DNA from: an uncultured Flavobacteriaceae bacterium | GTDB taxonomy: Bacteria; Bacteroidota; Bacteroidia; Flavobacteriales; Flavobacteriaceae | Direction: 5' to 3' | Assembly (NCBI GenBank): GCA_943788165.1 | Contig: CALSPF010000002.1 | Span: forward strand, 510,909-574,908 | Length of the DNA stretch: 64,000 nt | Shown: in pieces, positions 9,601-19,298 of the stretch | Numbering within the stretch: the first letter of the stretch is position 1 | Layout: the number at the start of each line of letters is the position of its first letter | Notes under the pieces: generated by a model | The model's input: the letters and a program-made list of their open reading frames with translations, nothing else | Told to the model about the DNA's origin: nothing | The model's database searches: none | Program-made: the position numbers and the translations under genes

Positions 9601-12600
9601 TAACTCCTGCGCCTACGAATTCTGGTGGAACTTATACCACTACAATAACTTCAGGACTTTTTCATAGAAATAATCAATGGGGTCCTGGTAAAGCAGATTA
9701 TTTAGATATTGATTCAAATACAGGTGTAATTGACCCATCGAACTCTCTTGCTGGAGTTTATAACATAACATATACAATTGGCTGCGAAAGCGCTACAACC
9801 TCAATTACAATTCGCTCAGTAAATGATCTAGGGTATCAACTAAGCTATGCGTCTAGTCCAATTTGTAGAAATACTGGTGGAACGCTTACCCCTACAATAA
9901 TTCCAACAAACTCTCATCGAACACTTCCTAATGTGTACTTGGATCCTGGAAATCCAGCAAGTTGGACCAATGTTGGTAGTGTTACTGGTGGAACTACTGG
10001 TATTTTATCGAATTTAACAACGAATTCTTCCTTTACCCATTGGGAGCTCAAAGATGACAATAGTCTTAATGTCTGGACAGACAATGCAACTTATCATCCA
10101 GACTTTGTGACAAGAAATAATAATGGAAATATAAAACATAATGAAGGAATGTCCCTGGAATTTACCGCTCCTGGAGACTTAGATGATTTAATTGAAAATG
10201 ATTACAGTGGTGATCGTGGATTTTTTCCAAGGAAATCACAATCAATTTCTGTATGGGTTAAGGAATATGATTGGACTGACCGGGATAATAAAACTATTAT
10301 CTATGAATGGACAAGTGGGAGTAGCCAGGGGATTTCATCTCTTTGGTCTCAAGGTGGAAAATGGAAATATAGAATTGGATTTGGAGGGTCAAGAGATAGA
10401 ATTGGATTACCGATTGCCTCTGGTGGTGGACATTTTATAATAGCAGATAATACGCTGAATAACAATCAGTGGTATCACTTATTAATAACAAGAGATGTGG
10501 ATGGAGGTCCTGGATCAGTTAACCAGACCGGGGTTGTTAAATTTTATGTTGACACCGTTTTAACGGGTACTGTGACTGAAACTTTCAATTTAGAGTATCC
10601 AGCTGATGGAACTATTATGTTTGGTAGAAATTCAAACGGTGAAAGAACGCCAGATACCAATGGTTTTGAATTTGAAGGAGAATTTGGCCCAATTAGGATT
10701 TTTGCACACGAATTAACACAATCTGAAGTTGAACATGAATATGACATGTTTGCCCTTCGATACAAACCTGATTCGTTTACAGCAACCCCTGGTGGACTTT
10801 CAATTAATGCAACTTCAGGAATAATTGATGTTTCAGCTTCTGTTTCTGGCACATACGAGATTACCGCTTCATGGACAGAGCCTACAAGTGGAAAAGTTCA
10901 CACTTCTTCCAATACAATTACCATTGAAGACCCAGATGCTGGGTTTAGTTATCCTTTAAATAATTATTGTCAGACTACTCTTTCGGAAATTACTCCCGCA
11001 ATAACAGGAGATGCAGGAGGTGTTTTTAGTGCTTCTCCAGCTGGTTTGGTGATTGATTCTACGACTGGTGTAATTTCTCCAACCGCATCTTCTGTAAACA
11101 CATATACTGTTGAATATGCCATCTCTGGCGCATGCTCTATAACATCTACTTTTACTATAGCAATCACAGGTTTTTTAGCAGATGCGAGTTTCAGATATCC
11201 CAGTAATTATTACTGTCAGGGCAGTTCCGATATAATAAATCCAATAGTTACCAATCCTGGAGGTTTATTTACCTCAACCCCTCCTGGAGGTTTGATTATG
11301 AACGGAATAGGTATAATAGACATTGACTCCTCATCAGCTGGAACTTATATTGTAGAATATAGCACACCAGGAGACTGTTCTTCAACTTCAACTCTATCTA
11401 TTCAAATAGATGCTCAAGATGCTCCCATACTTTCATATGCCAGTTATACTGGTTGTGATAATGCAAACCCTTCTTTAAATTTTAATCCAACTTTAAATAT
11501 AGCAGGAGGGACTTTTACTTCTTCCCCAACAGGATTAATTTTTTCAGGTAGCGGGATTATTACTCCTTTTGGTTCTAGTACTGGAACCTATACGATTGTT
11601 TATACAACTCCGGGATCATGCCCGGGCGCAACAAGTGTTTTGTTTGAGGTTTACCCTGCAGATGACCCAACGTTTAATTACTCTCAAAATTCTTTTTGTG
11701 AAAGTTTCTCCAATACAATTACTCCTACTATAAATACAATCGGGGGAACTTTTAGTTCCAGTCCAACAGGGCTCTATTTTGATGCATCTAACGGAGCAAT
11801 AAATCCAGCGTTGTCTAGCGAAGGAACATATACTCTCGAGTACACAACTGCAGCTTTATGCTCATCCGTTTCATCAACTATCATTGTTATTAATGTGGAG
11901 GACGATTCAACTTTCACTTATTCTGATACTATTTATTGTCAAACGAACACTGGCTCTGTAACCCCTACTATAGCTGCTTCAGGTGGAATTTTTACATCTA
12001 GTCCACTAGGCCTGGAAATAAATGCTACAACTGGTGCTATTTCACCCTCCATTTCAACAGCTGGAACCTATACAATCGAATTCACATCTGATGGTATTTG
12101 CTCAACTACATCCTCATCAACAATTGAAATAAAAGCACCCGATGATGCCACATTTTCATATCCTATCAATTTTTATTGTAAGTCGACCACAGAAATAGTG
12201 ACACCAACATTAAATTATATTGGAGGGACTTTCAGTGTTAGTCCCACAGGATTGGATTTAAACGTGTCTACTGGTGAAGTTTCACCTACTAGTTCTGATG
12301 TTGGAACTTATACCATTGAACATACTACCTCAGGTATTTGTTCCTCAACATCTACGTTTACACTGATCATTAAGCCTGTAGATAACCCTATTTTTACCTA
12401 TCCTGCTAATATATATTGTCAAGGAACCACAGAAAAGGTAACGCCAACCCTTTCTTTATTTGGTGGAACATTTACATCCAGTCCATCAGGATTAGATATT
12501 GATCTTCTTACGGGAGAAATTGACACTAATTCATCTGCTGTTTCAACCTACACAATAGAATATACTTCAGTAGGTATTTGTGCAGGAACAGCATCTTTTA

Positions 12601-15600
12601 CCTTAGTAATTAATGATTTTAAAAATGATCCAGGTTTCAGCTATCCGGTTTTATCATACTGCATAAGCGATCTATCAACTGTCATGCCAACAATAGAGAC
12701 GCCTGGAGGAATATTCACCGTAAGTCCATTGGGTCTTAACATAGATTTAAGCACAGGAAATATAATTCCTAGTTTATCATCGGTTGGTAGTTATACAATT
12801 GGATACACTACTGCTGGCAATTGCCAAAACACATCCTCATCAACAATTGAAATAAAAGCACCCGATGATGCCACATTTTCATATCCTATCAATTTTTATT
12901 GTAAGTCGACCACAGAAATAGTGACACCAACATTAAATTATATTGGAGGGACTTTCAGTGTTAGTCCCACAGGATTGGATTTAAACGTGTCTACTGGTGA
13001 AGTTTCACCTACTAGTTCTGATGTTGGAACTTATACCATTGAACATACTACCTCAGGTATTTGTTCCTCAACATCTACGTTTACACTGATCATTAAGCCT
13101 GTAGATAACCCTATTTTTACCTATCCTGCTAATATATATTGTCAAGGAACCACAGAAAAGGTAACGCCAACCCTTTCTTTATTTGGTGGAACATTTACAT
13201 CCAGTCCATCAGGATTAGATATTGATCTTCTTACGGGAGAAATTGACACTAATTCATCTGCTGTTTCAACCTACACAATAGAATATACTTCAGTAGGTAT
13301 TTGTGCAGGAACAGCATCTTTTACCTTAGTAATTAATGATTTTAAAAATGATCCAGGTTTCAGCTATCCGGTTTTATCATACTGCATAAGCGATCTATCA
13401 ACTGTCATGCCAACAATAGAGACGCCTGGAGGAATATTCACCGTAAGTCCATTGGGTCTTAACATAGATTTAAGCACAGGAAATATAATTCCTAGTTTAT
13501 CATCGGTTGGTAGTTATACAATTGGATACACTACTGCTGGCAATTGCCAGGACACATCCTCATCAACAATTGAAATAAAGGCTAATGACAACGCAAATTT
13601 CAGTTATAGTTCAAATCTGTTCTGTACAGATAATACTTCTTTAGCCTCACCCACTGTTATAACTTTAGGCGGAACATTTGCATCCAGTCCATCAGGGCTT
13701 TCTATTGATCGAATATCAGGAGTTATTAATCCAGCTAATTCATTTCCTGGTATTTACAATATTACACACACAACTCCTGAGACCATAACTTACCCTGAAG
13801 TCACACTAGGATGTGTGAATAGTATTACTATCTCCGTAGCCATATCCTCTCTCAATACGGGAAGTTTTGATTATGGATATACTCTTGGTACTGAGTTTTG
13901 TGCTGATGACACTGATATTAGGCCATCTGTTAGTGGTTCTGTTTCAGGCACATTCTATAGTTTGCCAGCTGGGCTAGACTTAAATTCAACCACTGGAAAG
14001 ATTAGCTTTCAAAATTCAACTCACGGGATATATAACATCTGGTATGAAGTCCAATCACTTTGCGGGAATTATACTTCTTCATCAACTATTATACTTAAAG
14101 AAGATTGTATCCCCCCTTGTGATGTGGATGGGGACGGAGTTTGTTGTGTAAGTGAAATATTATACGGGACAAGTTGTTCAGATCCATGTGGTTATTTTTT
14201 CCCTAGTGTTTTCTTTAATAATATATCTCCTAGTTGGGATAACCTAGATTGTGATGGAGATGGGGTTTTAAATGGACAAGAACGAATAGACAATACTGAT
14301 CCAAGAAATGCTTGTAGCTATAAAATAGATAGTATTACAGAAAGTGTTACTGCTTTACTAGATTGCGACGGAGATGGTGTTCTTGATACAATTGAAATAT
14401 TTGACAACACCAACCCTTTTAATAGTTGTTCCTTAAACATAGATAACATATCAATTGTTGTAACCTCCCAAGATGACTGTGATGGAGATGGTGTTACAAA
14501 TGAAATTGAAGCTATCGATAATACGATCCCAATTAATCAATGTAGCTACTTATTTAGTAGTGTAAGTACAACAACAAGTCTTGCTTGGCAGGGATCAGAT
14601 TGTGATGGAGACGGGGTTCTAAACGAAACTGAACTAATTGATGGCACTAATATTAATGATAGATGTGATTACAGATTTGAAAGTTTAAGTATTTTTCCAG
14701 ATCAGGGGTTTGATTGTGATGGAGATGGGGTTAGTAATTTTCAAGAGATCAAAAATGATAATACAAATCCCCAAGATAGTTGCGATTTCAACCCATCATC
14801 TACTGATTTTCCAAAAACCAATGAATGGAAAAATTTAGATTGTGATGGAGATGGCTTTATCAATTCATCTGATGAATTCCCACTTGATAAATTTGAGTGG
14901 TTTGATAATGATACTGACGGTTTAGGGGATAATCAAGATTTGGATGACGATAATGATGGTATCGAGGATATTGTTGAGGGTATAGATGATTTAGATAATG
15001 ATGGAATTCCAAATTATCTTGATATAGATAGTGATGGTGATGGATGCTTTGATGTGGGTGAGGCCGGGTACATTGATCTAGATTCAGATGGAATAATAGG
15101 TTTTGGAACTCCTGAAATTGATTTCAATGGTAAAGTGTCTTCTACTTCGGGGTATTCAGAAATTGCAGATAATGACGCTAATGGAGTCTTTGATTTTTTA
15201 GAGAACGGTTCACCTGTGGAAATCTATTTAGAGCCAATCGGAGAGCAAGTAATTAATCGTGGATCAACAAATGAAATATTTATTCTTGCAAATTCTGAAT
15301 CTTCAATTAATTACACATGGCAAGTAAGTAAAAAATTAAGTTCTTCCAAATCATATAATCAATGGGTAGAAATTTCAGACAATGAAATTTTTAGTGGTAC
15401 TAGAACAAATAAATTAATTGTTAATAATTCATCCTACAATATGGAGGGATGGAGATTCAGGGTAATAACCTCAACACCAAATTTTATTTGTGGAGGAGAA
15501 ATCATCTCGGAATCGAGCGAATTAATAATCACGAATCTAGTGATTGCAAGTGCATTCTCACCAGATGCAGATGGAATTAATGATTTATGGATAATTAGAG

Positions 15601-15839
15601 GAGGCTTAAATGAAAATTATCCTAATAATAAAGTCGTGATTTTTAATAGATGGGGAGTGAAAGTATACGGAACTGCAGGATATCAAAATGACTGGGACGG
15701 GACCTATAATAACAACATGAGTACCACCAGTTCATCTAACCTTCCGGTGGGAACATACTTTTATGTTTTGGATTTAAATGGAAACGGATCAGATGTGAGG
15801 AAAGGATACGTTTATATTACAAGAATGAACGATGAATAA
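6633..15839 (+). CDS. Giant mosaic T9SS type B surface adhesin (3068 residues)
   Basis: A predicted cell-surface protein. A hydrophobic signal segment ends at FSSFAQ (~residue 35). Residues ~85-520 hold about 14 BspA/DUF285-type repeats (WDTSNVTxM...MFxxAxxFN). Then come two modules, each with an Ig-like segment plus a LamG-like domain (~700-910 and ~1110-1375). Thirteen cysteine-paired modules of 75-80 residues follow (~1430-2400; GGTFxSxPxGL, GTYTIEYTT). A calcium-binding thrombospondin-3-like stretch with repeated DCDGDGV spans ~2493-2860. The C-terminus (ASAFSPDADGINDLW to VRKGYVYITRM) is the gliding-motility-associated type B sorting domain used by SprB-like T9SS cargo. The stop overlaps the start of the SprF gene, so the pair is probably co-translated. 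Modules 6-8 are exactly duplicated at DNA level. Ligand unknown. Confidence 0.9.
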   Translation: MEAYQNNADYIVVSKINIALIWVVFFFCGFSSFAQNNNNLNIDEVDGVVSCPSSTTDIGDSRLFGTKRIYVVGDTELDNVVSGGSFSVGASTFTPADLSCVCITRLTNLNNLFLSNASFNDDIGNWDTSNVTAMGAMFRDASSFNQDISKWDVSNVINMVGIFRGAQDFNNGGQDLNDWDTSNVTSIEYAFNGAKVFNNGATAGVSTTLSWDVGNVDQMQYTFQNADAFNANLSNWDTGKVFRMDNMFTNADLFNNGADPGVSTILNWDTSSVVGMENMFYEADNFNANISNWDVGNVRRMNSMFREARFFNNGADPGVSTTLSWDTSSVITMAYMFALADNFNANISNWDTSLVTDMNNMFWKAYVFNNGASAGASSSTLSWNTSSVTTMKSTFNRATAFNGNLSGWDTSNVTRMDNMFDNNTVFNNGASAGASSSILSWDTSKVTNFNNMFVNADAFNADISSWDTSSLIQTYRMFKGADVFNSDIGGWNVSIVNNMEEMFQNASAFNQDLTCWDVDPAPIYDDFSTGSPLIPDFVPRWNDPNTPSISYTASTAEQDDSPLTPTIVSLRGTFTASITGGLVHRVNQWGSGNADFLSIDATTGVIDPSNSLAGIYDITYTNCFSSFTTSITIRSVNDPGYQLSYASSPVCISAGGTLTPTIIPTNSHATVPSMYIDPGNPASYSNIGNAPSLQAISNLTTNTQFTHWEAGVLPDDPNLRPDFRIFNTGDGIIHKPGYSWELLSGADPDNYIWKNGERGWPRNSSSISMWIKGSDFTEVFQMSSNAWSSGAIKDRFYSTGGKWKRKIRGAETTDQVIGNNTLTDNQWHHIVVTRDKDGGPSAGTGKTGIIKLYIDGALTYTVTGTSSSQLDERGHWYATFGKGVFVGEFGTIRIFHVELTQSEVEYEYDMFALRYKPAGFSATPGGLSINSATGIIDVSNSVSGTYEITASWTEPTSGKVHTSSNTITIVGSDPSFSYPSSTIAQDDGLITPAPTNSGGTYTTTITSGLFHRNNQWGPGKADYLDIDSNTGVIDPSNSLAGVYNITYTIGCESATTSITIRSVNDLGYQLSYASSPICRNTGGTLTPTIIPTNSHRTLPNVYLDPGNPASWTNVGSVTGGTTGILSNLTTNSSFTHWELKDDNSLNVWTDNATYHPDFVTRNNNGNIKHNEGMSLEFTAPGDLDDLIENDYSGDRGFFPRKSQSISVWVKEYDWTDRDNKTIIYEWTSGSSQGISSLWSQGGKWKYRIGFGGSRDRIGLPIASGGGHFIIADNTLNNNQWYHLLITRDVDGGPGSVNQTGVVKFYVDTVLTGTVTETFNLEYPADGTIMFGRNSNGERTPDTNGFEFEGEFGPIRIFAHELTQSEVEHEYDMFALRYKPDSFTATPGGLSINATSGIIDVSASVSGTYEITASWTEPTSGKVHTSSNTITIEDPDAGFSYPLNNYCQTTLSEITPAITGDAGGVFSASPAGLVIDSTTGVISPTASSVNTYTVEYAISGACSITSTFTIAITGFLADASFRYPSNYYCQGSSDIINPIVTNPGGLFTSTPPGGLIMNGIGIIDIDSSSAGTYIVEYSTPGDCSSTSTLSIQIDAQDAPILSYASYTGCDNANPSLNFNPTLNIAGGTFTSSPTGLIFSGSGIITPFGSSTGTYTIVYTTPGSCPGATSVLFEVYPADDPTFNYSQNSFCESFSNTITPTINTIGGTFSSSPTGLYFDASNGAINPALSSEGTYTLEYTTAALCSSVSSTIIVINVEDDSTFTYSDTIYCQTNTGSVTPTIAASGGIFTSSPLGLEINATTGAISPSISTAGTYTIEFTSDGICSTTSSSTIEIKAPDDATFSYPINFYCKSTTEIVTPTLNYIGGTFSVSPTGLDLNVSTGEVSPTSSDVGTYTIEHTTSGICSSTSTFTLIIKPVDNPIFTYPANIYCQGTTEKVTPTLSLFGGTFTSSPSGLDIDLLTGEIDTNSSAVSTYTIEYTSVGICAGTASFTLVINDFKNDPGFSYPVLSYCISDLSTVMPTIETPGGIFTVSPLGLNIDLSTGNIIPSLSSVGSYTIGYTTAGNCQNTSSSTIEIKAPDDATFSYPINFYCKSTTEIVTPTLNYIGGTFSVSPTGLDLNVSTGEVSPTSSDVGTYTIEHTTSGICSSTSTFTLIIKPVDNPIFTYPANIYCQGTTEKVTPTLSLFGGTFTSSPSGLDIDLLTGEIDTNSSAVSTYTIEYTSVGICAGTASFTLVINDFKNDPGFSYPVLSYCISDLSTVMPTIETPGGIFTVSPLGLNIDLSTGNIIPSLSSVGSYTIGYTTAGNCQDTSSSTIEIKANDNANFSYSSNLFCTDNTSLASPTVITLGGTFASSPSGLSIDRISGVINPANSFPGIYNITHTTPETITYPEVTLGCVNSITISVAISSLNTGSFDYGYTLGTEFCADDTDIRPSVSGSVSGTFYSLPAGLDLNSTTGKISFQNSTHGIYNIWYEVQSLCGNYTSSSTIILKEDCIPPCDVDGDGVCCVSEILYGTSCSDPCGYFFPSVFFNNISPSWDNLDCDGDGVLNGQERIDNTDPRNACSYKIDSITESVTALLDCDGDGVLDTIEIFDNTNPFNSCSLNIDNISIVVTSQDDCDGDGVTNEIEAIDNTIPINQCSYLFSSVSTTTSLAWQGSDCDGDGVLNETELIDGTNINDRCDYRFESLSIFPDQGFDCDGDGVSNFQEIKNDNTNPQDSCDFNPSSTDFPKTNEWKNLDCDGDGFINSSDEFPLDKFEWFDNDTDGLGDNQDLDDDNDGIEDIVEGIDDLDNDGIPNYLDIDSDGDGCFDVGEAGYIDLDSDGIIGFGTPEIDFNGKVSSTSGYSEIADNDANGVFDFLENGSPVEIYLEPIGEQVINRGSTNEIFILANSESSINYTWQVSKKLSSSKSYNQWVEISDNEIFSGTRTNKLIVNNSSYNMEGWRFRVITSTPNFICGGEIISESSELIITNLVIASAFSPDADGINDLWIIRGGLNENYPNNKVVIFNRWGVKVYGTAGYQNDWDGTYNNNMSTTSSSNLPVGTYFYVLDLNGNGSDVRKGYVYITRMNDE
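12108..13553 (+). repeat. 723-bp in-frame tandem duplication inside the adhesin gene
   Basis: 12108-12830 and 12831-13553 are identical except for two substitutions near the end (CAAAAC versus CAGGAC, changing QN to QD). Each unit encodes 241 residues, exactly three adhesin modules. A further 26-base copy of the unit's first bases starts at 13554, which fits unequal recombination between short repeats. The near identity marks a recent event; collapse or expansion in assembly is the alternative. Confidence 0.95.
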
Positions 15840-16791
15840 ATACGCGGTTATAAATATTGTTTGTTTTTTATTTTTGAATATCTGTCAAATTCAAGGACAG
15901 CAAGAACTCAATTTTAATCATTATATGTTAAATAGTCAATTATTTAACCCTGCTTATGTTGGATTAGAAGAGAACCTAACAATTAGCTCAATTAGCAACT
16001 TACAATGGTTGGGTTTTGAGGGGAATCCAACGACAAATTCGATTCTTTTAGAGGCTAAATTGAAAAATAATTTAGGAATAGGGATGGAACTAATTAGCGA
16101 TAAGATTGGCCCAACAAACACTAATTTTATTGCAGTTAATGCATCATATCATTTAAAACTAAACAATAATTCTCATGGTCTTTCACTAGGAATTAAACTA
16201 AGCGGGAACGATCATAATATTAGTTTAAATAGCACGAGTTTTGACGACATAACTGATCCAAATGCCAGAACAAAGGACAGTTATTTTATTACAAACATTG
16301 GTTTTGGTCTTAGTTACTACACTGATAAGCTTTATTTTTCTTTTTCAATACCCTATTTCTTTGAGCCCAAAACAATAAATAAAAAAAGACACTATTATTT
16401 GTCGGGTAGTTTTAAAAAAGAACTCAATGAAAAACTATTATTTAATCCTAATTTTTTAATTAAAAAAGCTTTGAACACTCCTACAAGTATAGATGTTTCC
16501 ACCATGCTTTTTTATGAAGATTCATTTTGGTTTGGTTTGAATTATGGGGCTTCTGACAAAGGCTTTATTTCTCCAAATGACTCAGGTGGTAACTTAAGCT
16601 TTATCACAGGATTTAAGTTAATACCCGCGCTTTCAATAGGATACTCGTTCACATCACAAATAGTAAATTGGACTGGGTCTTCTAACGCTCGGTCTCATGA
16701 AATTTATATTAAATTCAGTGCATCAAATAAATCGGTTGAATCTTCTGATAAAAGTCTGCTAGAGAATAAGGATAACGGTGATCCAAATTAG
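15832..16791 (+). CDS. PorP/SprF-family outer-membrane protein
   Basis: A 319-residue protein with a signal peptide ending near IQGQQ, then the family opening FNHYMLNSQLFNPAYVG and repeating beta-strand patterns up to HEIYIKFS. PorP/SprF proteins are outer-membrane partners of T9SS cargo; SprF is needed for surface display of the adhesin SprB in Flavobacterium. The start overlaps the adhesin's final codons by 8 bases, so dedicated partnership with that adhesin is a strong inference. The C-terminal tail beyond the barrel is polar and low in complexity. Confidence 0.9.
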   Translation: MNKYAVINIVCFLFLNICQIQGQQELNFNHYMLNSQLFNPAYVGLEENLTISSISNLQWLGFEGNPTTNSILLEAKLKNNLGIGMELISDKIGPTNTNFIAVNASYHLKLNNNSHGLSLGIKLSGNDHNISLNSTSFDDITDPNARTKDSYFITNIGFGLSYYTDKLYFSFSIPYFFEPKTINKKRHYYLSGSFKKELNEKLLFNPNFLIKKALNTPTSIDVSTMLFYEDSFWFGLNYGASDKGFISPNDSGGNLSFITGFKLIPALSIGYSFTSQIVNWTGSSNARSHEIYIKFSASNKSVESSDKSLLENKDNGDPN

Positions 16792-16924
16792 CTTCTAAGG
16801 AAAACAAATAATTAGCTAGTTTTTTTAAGATTTAGCCTGTTTTACAGTTGTTAATCGATAAATTAAGTAAGGTAAATTGGATGATGATATGCTTTAGAGT
16901 TAATAAAATTGAAGGTTTTAAATG

Positions 16925-18007
16925 CTACTGTTTAGAGTTAAGATATTGTGTTGGAGTAATTGAGTTCAATAACTTGAAAACCCTATTAAAATTTTCTTGT
17001 GAATTAAATCCTGACTTTTCTGCAAGTCCCTCCATAGAAAAATTTTTTAAGTATCCTTCATCGATTAATTTAATTGAGTAATTTATTCTATATGAGTTTA
17101 TAAACATTGGTACGTTCATATTAGAATACTCCTTAATGCTATTTCTAACCAATTCGCTTCTTATTCCAGTTTTTGCACTAATACTTGCTAAATTGAAGTT
17201 AGAGTCTAAGAAGGAATTATTCTTCAGAAGAAAGGATTTAATACTGTGATATATTATCTTTAAATTTTCGTCTATTTCAATTGAATTTTTGACACGACTA
17301 ACTCTAGACAACAATCCAGGTTTTATTATTAAAAACAAAATGCTAATTATTCCCAGCAACTTAGTAATAATCATAACAATAGGCCATTTAATATTTATTA
17401 AAGATAATCCAAGGATAAGTAGAGTAGAAAAGCTTATCGTTGTAACTACTAAATAATAATATATTAGTAAGTCATAGATATATATTTTATTTTTGATTGA
17501 TAGAAGCTCACTCCTCAATAATTGATAGAACTTATTTAAAATTAATCCCGTGAAAAGGGAAGTATTAATACAACTAACCACAAAAACGTCATCTTTGCCA
17601 ACAAAACTCGAAGAATTGAATCCCAATATATTTTCTTGTACAATTAATTTATCCACAAAGGTAAATAATCTGATTCCAGATGCGTTCAAATTGTCAACTA
17701 ACAGTAAAACTAAGCAGGGAATAAAATAAACAAAAGTAACCCTAGATCTTTTATTTTCTATAATAGATTTTAAGTATAATAAGAAGAAAATAAAAACAAA
17801 AACCCTTCCAGAAGTAATAATTATTAAAGGAATTTTAATGTCATATTTTAAGTAAAATGACATATTTATTAATGTCAAAGCCTGAAATAAAAAATGAATT
17901 ATAAGATATCTTAAATTAAATTTATTTTCGTCATTCAGTAATCTGAAGAGTCTTACAATAACTATCGTTAAAACGAATAACAAAAGGTAAACTGGATATA
18001 TGTCCAT
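16925..18007 (-). CDS. AraC-family regulator with multi-helix membrane domain
   Basis: A 360-residue protein. Residues ~1-240 contain about six to seven hydrophobic helices. The C-terminal ~100 residues form an AraC-type double helix-turn-helix (FNLASISAKTGIRSELVR; MEGLAEKSGFNSQENFNRVF; TPTQYL). This layout is common in Bacteroidota membrane-bound AraC regulators that couple an envelope or ligand signal to transcription. It is transcribed toward the adhesin/SprF pair and divergently from the lipoprotein at 18261. A decayed relative of its N-terminus lies upstream of the adhesin gene. Control of the adhesin operon is a reasonable inference without direct proof. Confidence 0.8.
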   Translation of the reverse strand: MDIYPVYLLLFVLTIVIVRLFRLLNDENKFNLRYLIIHFLFQALTLINMSFYLKYDIKIPLIIITSGRVFVFIFFLLYLKSIIENKRSRVTFVYFIPCLVLLLVDNLNASGIRLFTFVDKLIVQENILGFNSSSFVGKDDVFVVSCINTSLFTGLILNKFYQLLRSELLSIKNKIYIYDLLIYYYLVVTTISFSTLLILGLSLINIKWPIVMIITKLLGIISILFLIIKPGLLSRVSRVKNSIEIDENLKIIYHSIKSFLLKNNSFLDSNFNLASISAKTGIRSELVRNSIKEYSNMNVPMFINSYRINYSIKLIDEGYLKNFSMEGLAEKSGFNSQENFNRVFKLLNSITPTQYLNSKQ

Positions 18008-18260
18008 TAATAAATGTGGAGTATAAATTAGTAGTTCAATAGTGAAAATACTAAGTTAATAAATTTTTGACTTAGTCTTCTTAATCCGTTTATTGGATTA
18101 GTTGTTTTTTCCAAAAGTGATAAATAATCCCCATTGGCAGTTACTGGTGTTTCATATCTAAAAATAGAGTACTAAATTCATTTATTTCTGGTAATTAAAA
18201 CTAAACAAATTAAATACAAATCAATAATAAATAAATTTGTTGTTTACCTAATTAAATTTT

Positions 18261-19298
18261 TTGAAAAAACAACTTCTTTTAATATCAATTTTATCACTCT
18301 TTAGTTGTACTAAAGATTCTGTTGATCAAAAAAGTTCCAGTTTCTTTGATGAGAACTTTTTAAATAAAACTATTGTTGTAGCAGGTTCAACACTAAATGA
18401 TGGTGCAATAGTTTGGATCAACGAGAAGAAAATCAAGTTAATTGGCGATGCAACAGAAGCAACCGGTTTATTCCATCAAAACAATAAGATATATGTAACA
18501 GGATGGGCATATGGAGGAAAAGGAAGTGTTTGGGCTATGGATTTGGATGGATCTAATCAAACTCAAACCGAACTTGAAGGGAGTTTTTCGGAAGGCCAAA
18601 GAATAACCATTAATAAAGGAGATATCTATGTTGGGGGCTATTTTCAAAACGGATCCTGTTTTTGGAAAAATGGATTCAAAACGAACCTTACTATAAATGC
18701 GGATTCTATGAGCTGGGGAATTGAAGTAGATCAAGATAATAATCTATTTAGCGTTGGCTACTATATGAAATCTCATTCACTTATACCATCATATTGGAAA
18801 AATGGTTTAAGAAAAAATCTGAGTAAACCAAAACATGGTGATGGTGAGGCTAAGTATATTCAGATCGTAAACAACAGGATATTTATTGGAGGCACTACAT
18901 CAGCACCACATGATTTTCTAGGTTATATAACTAAACCCACATATTGGGTTGATGGTCAAAGGAAAACTGGTAATATTGGATCTGTGGATGATGGATGGCA
19001 GAATAGTGAGGTTTTCGATATGATTGTTGATGATCAAGAAAATGTATATCTAGCTGGTTTCTCCCAAGACATGGATTTTGAATATCCTACTTATTGGAAA
19101 AATGGGAATAAATATTTAATTTCAAACGGAGAGATATCTGGAGTTATTAGAGGGATTGAAGCTATTGATGGTGAGCTTGTATTAGCGGGAACACTATCAT
19201 ATTTTCCAGGCACACCATGCATATGGGTAGGAGAAAAAACATATATATACGATGAAAATGCAGTTGGTGAAGTCTGGGATATATTAGTGATTAACTAA
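18261..19298 (+). CDS. WKNG-repeat surface or periplasmic lipoprotein
   Basis: A 345-residue protein, probably starting at TTG 18261, since the following residues form a short lipoprotein signal with lipobox LFSC and then TKDS. The body holds repeated segments of the form 'IYVGGY...xxWKNG' (CFWKNG, SYWKNG, TYWKNG), spaced like blades of a beta-propeller. Such proteins are frequent but uncharacterised in Bacteroidota. Its stop codon overlaps the end of the integrase remnant on the other strand, so the gene replaced or truncated most of that integrase. Confidence 0.7.
   Translation: MKKQLLLISILSLFSCTKDSVDQKSSSFFDENFLNKTIVVAGSTLNDGAIVWINEKKIKLIGDATEATGLFHQNNKIYVTGWAYGGKGSVWAMDLDGSNQTQTELEGSFSEGQRITINKGDIYVGGYFQNGSCFWKNGFKTNLTINADSMSWGIEVDQDNNLFSVGYYMKSHSLIPSYWKNGLRKNLSKPKHGDGEAKYIQIVNNRIFIGGTTSAPHDFLGYITKPTYWVDGQRKTGNIGSVDDGWQNSEVFDMIVDDQENVYLAGFSQDMDFEYPTYWKNGNKYLISNGEISGVIRGIEAIDGELVLAGTLSYFPGTPCIWVGEKTYIYDENAVGEVWDILVIN

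Noticed and set aside
12108-13553. Insertion sequence as the cause of the internal repeat
   Set aside because: The repeat is entirely in-frame module coding sequence without transposase or terminal inverted repeats.
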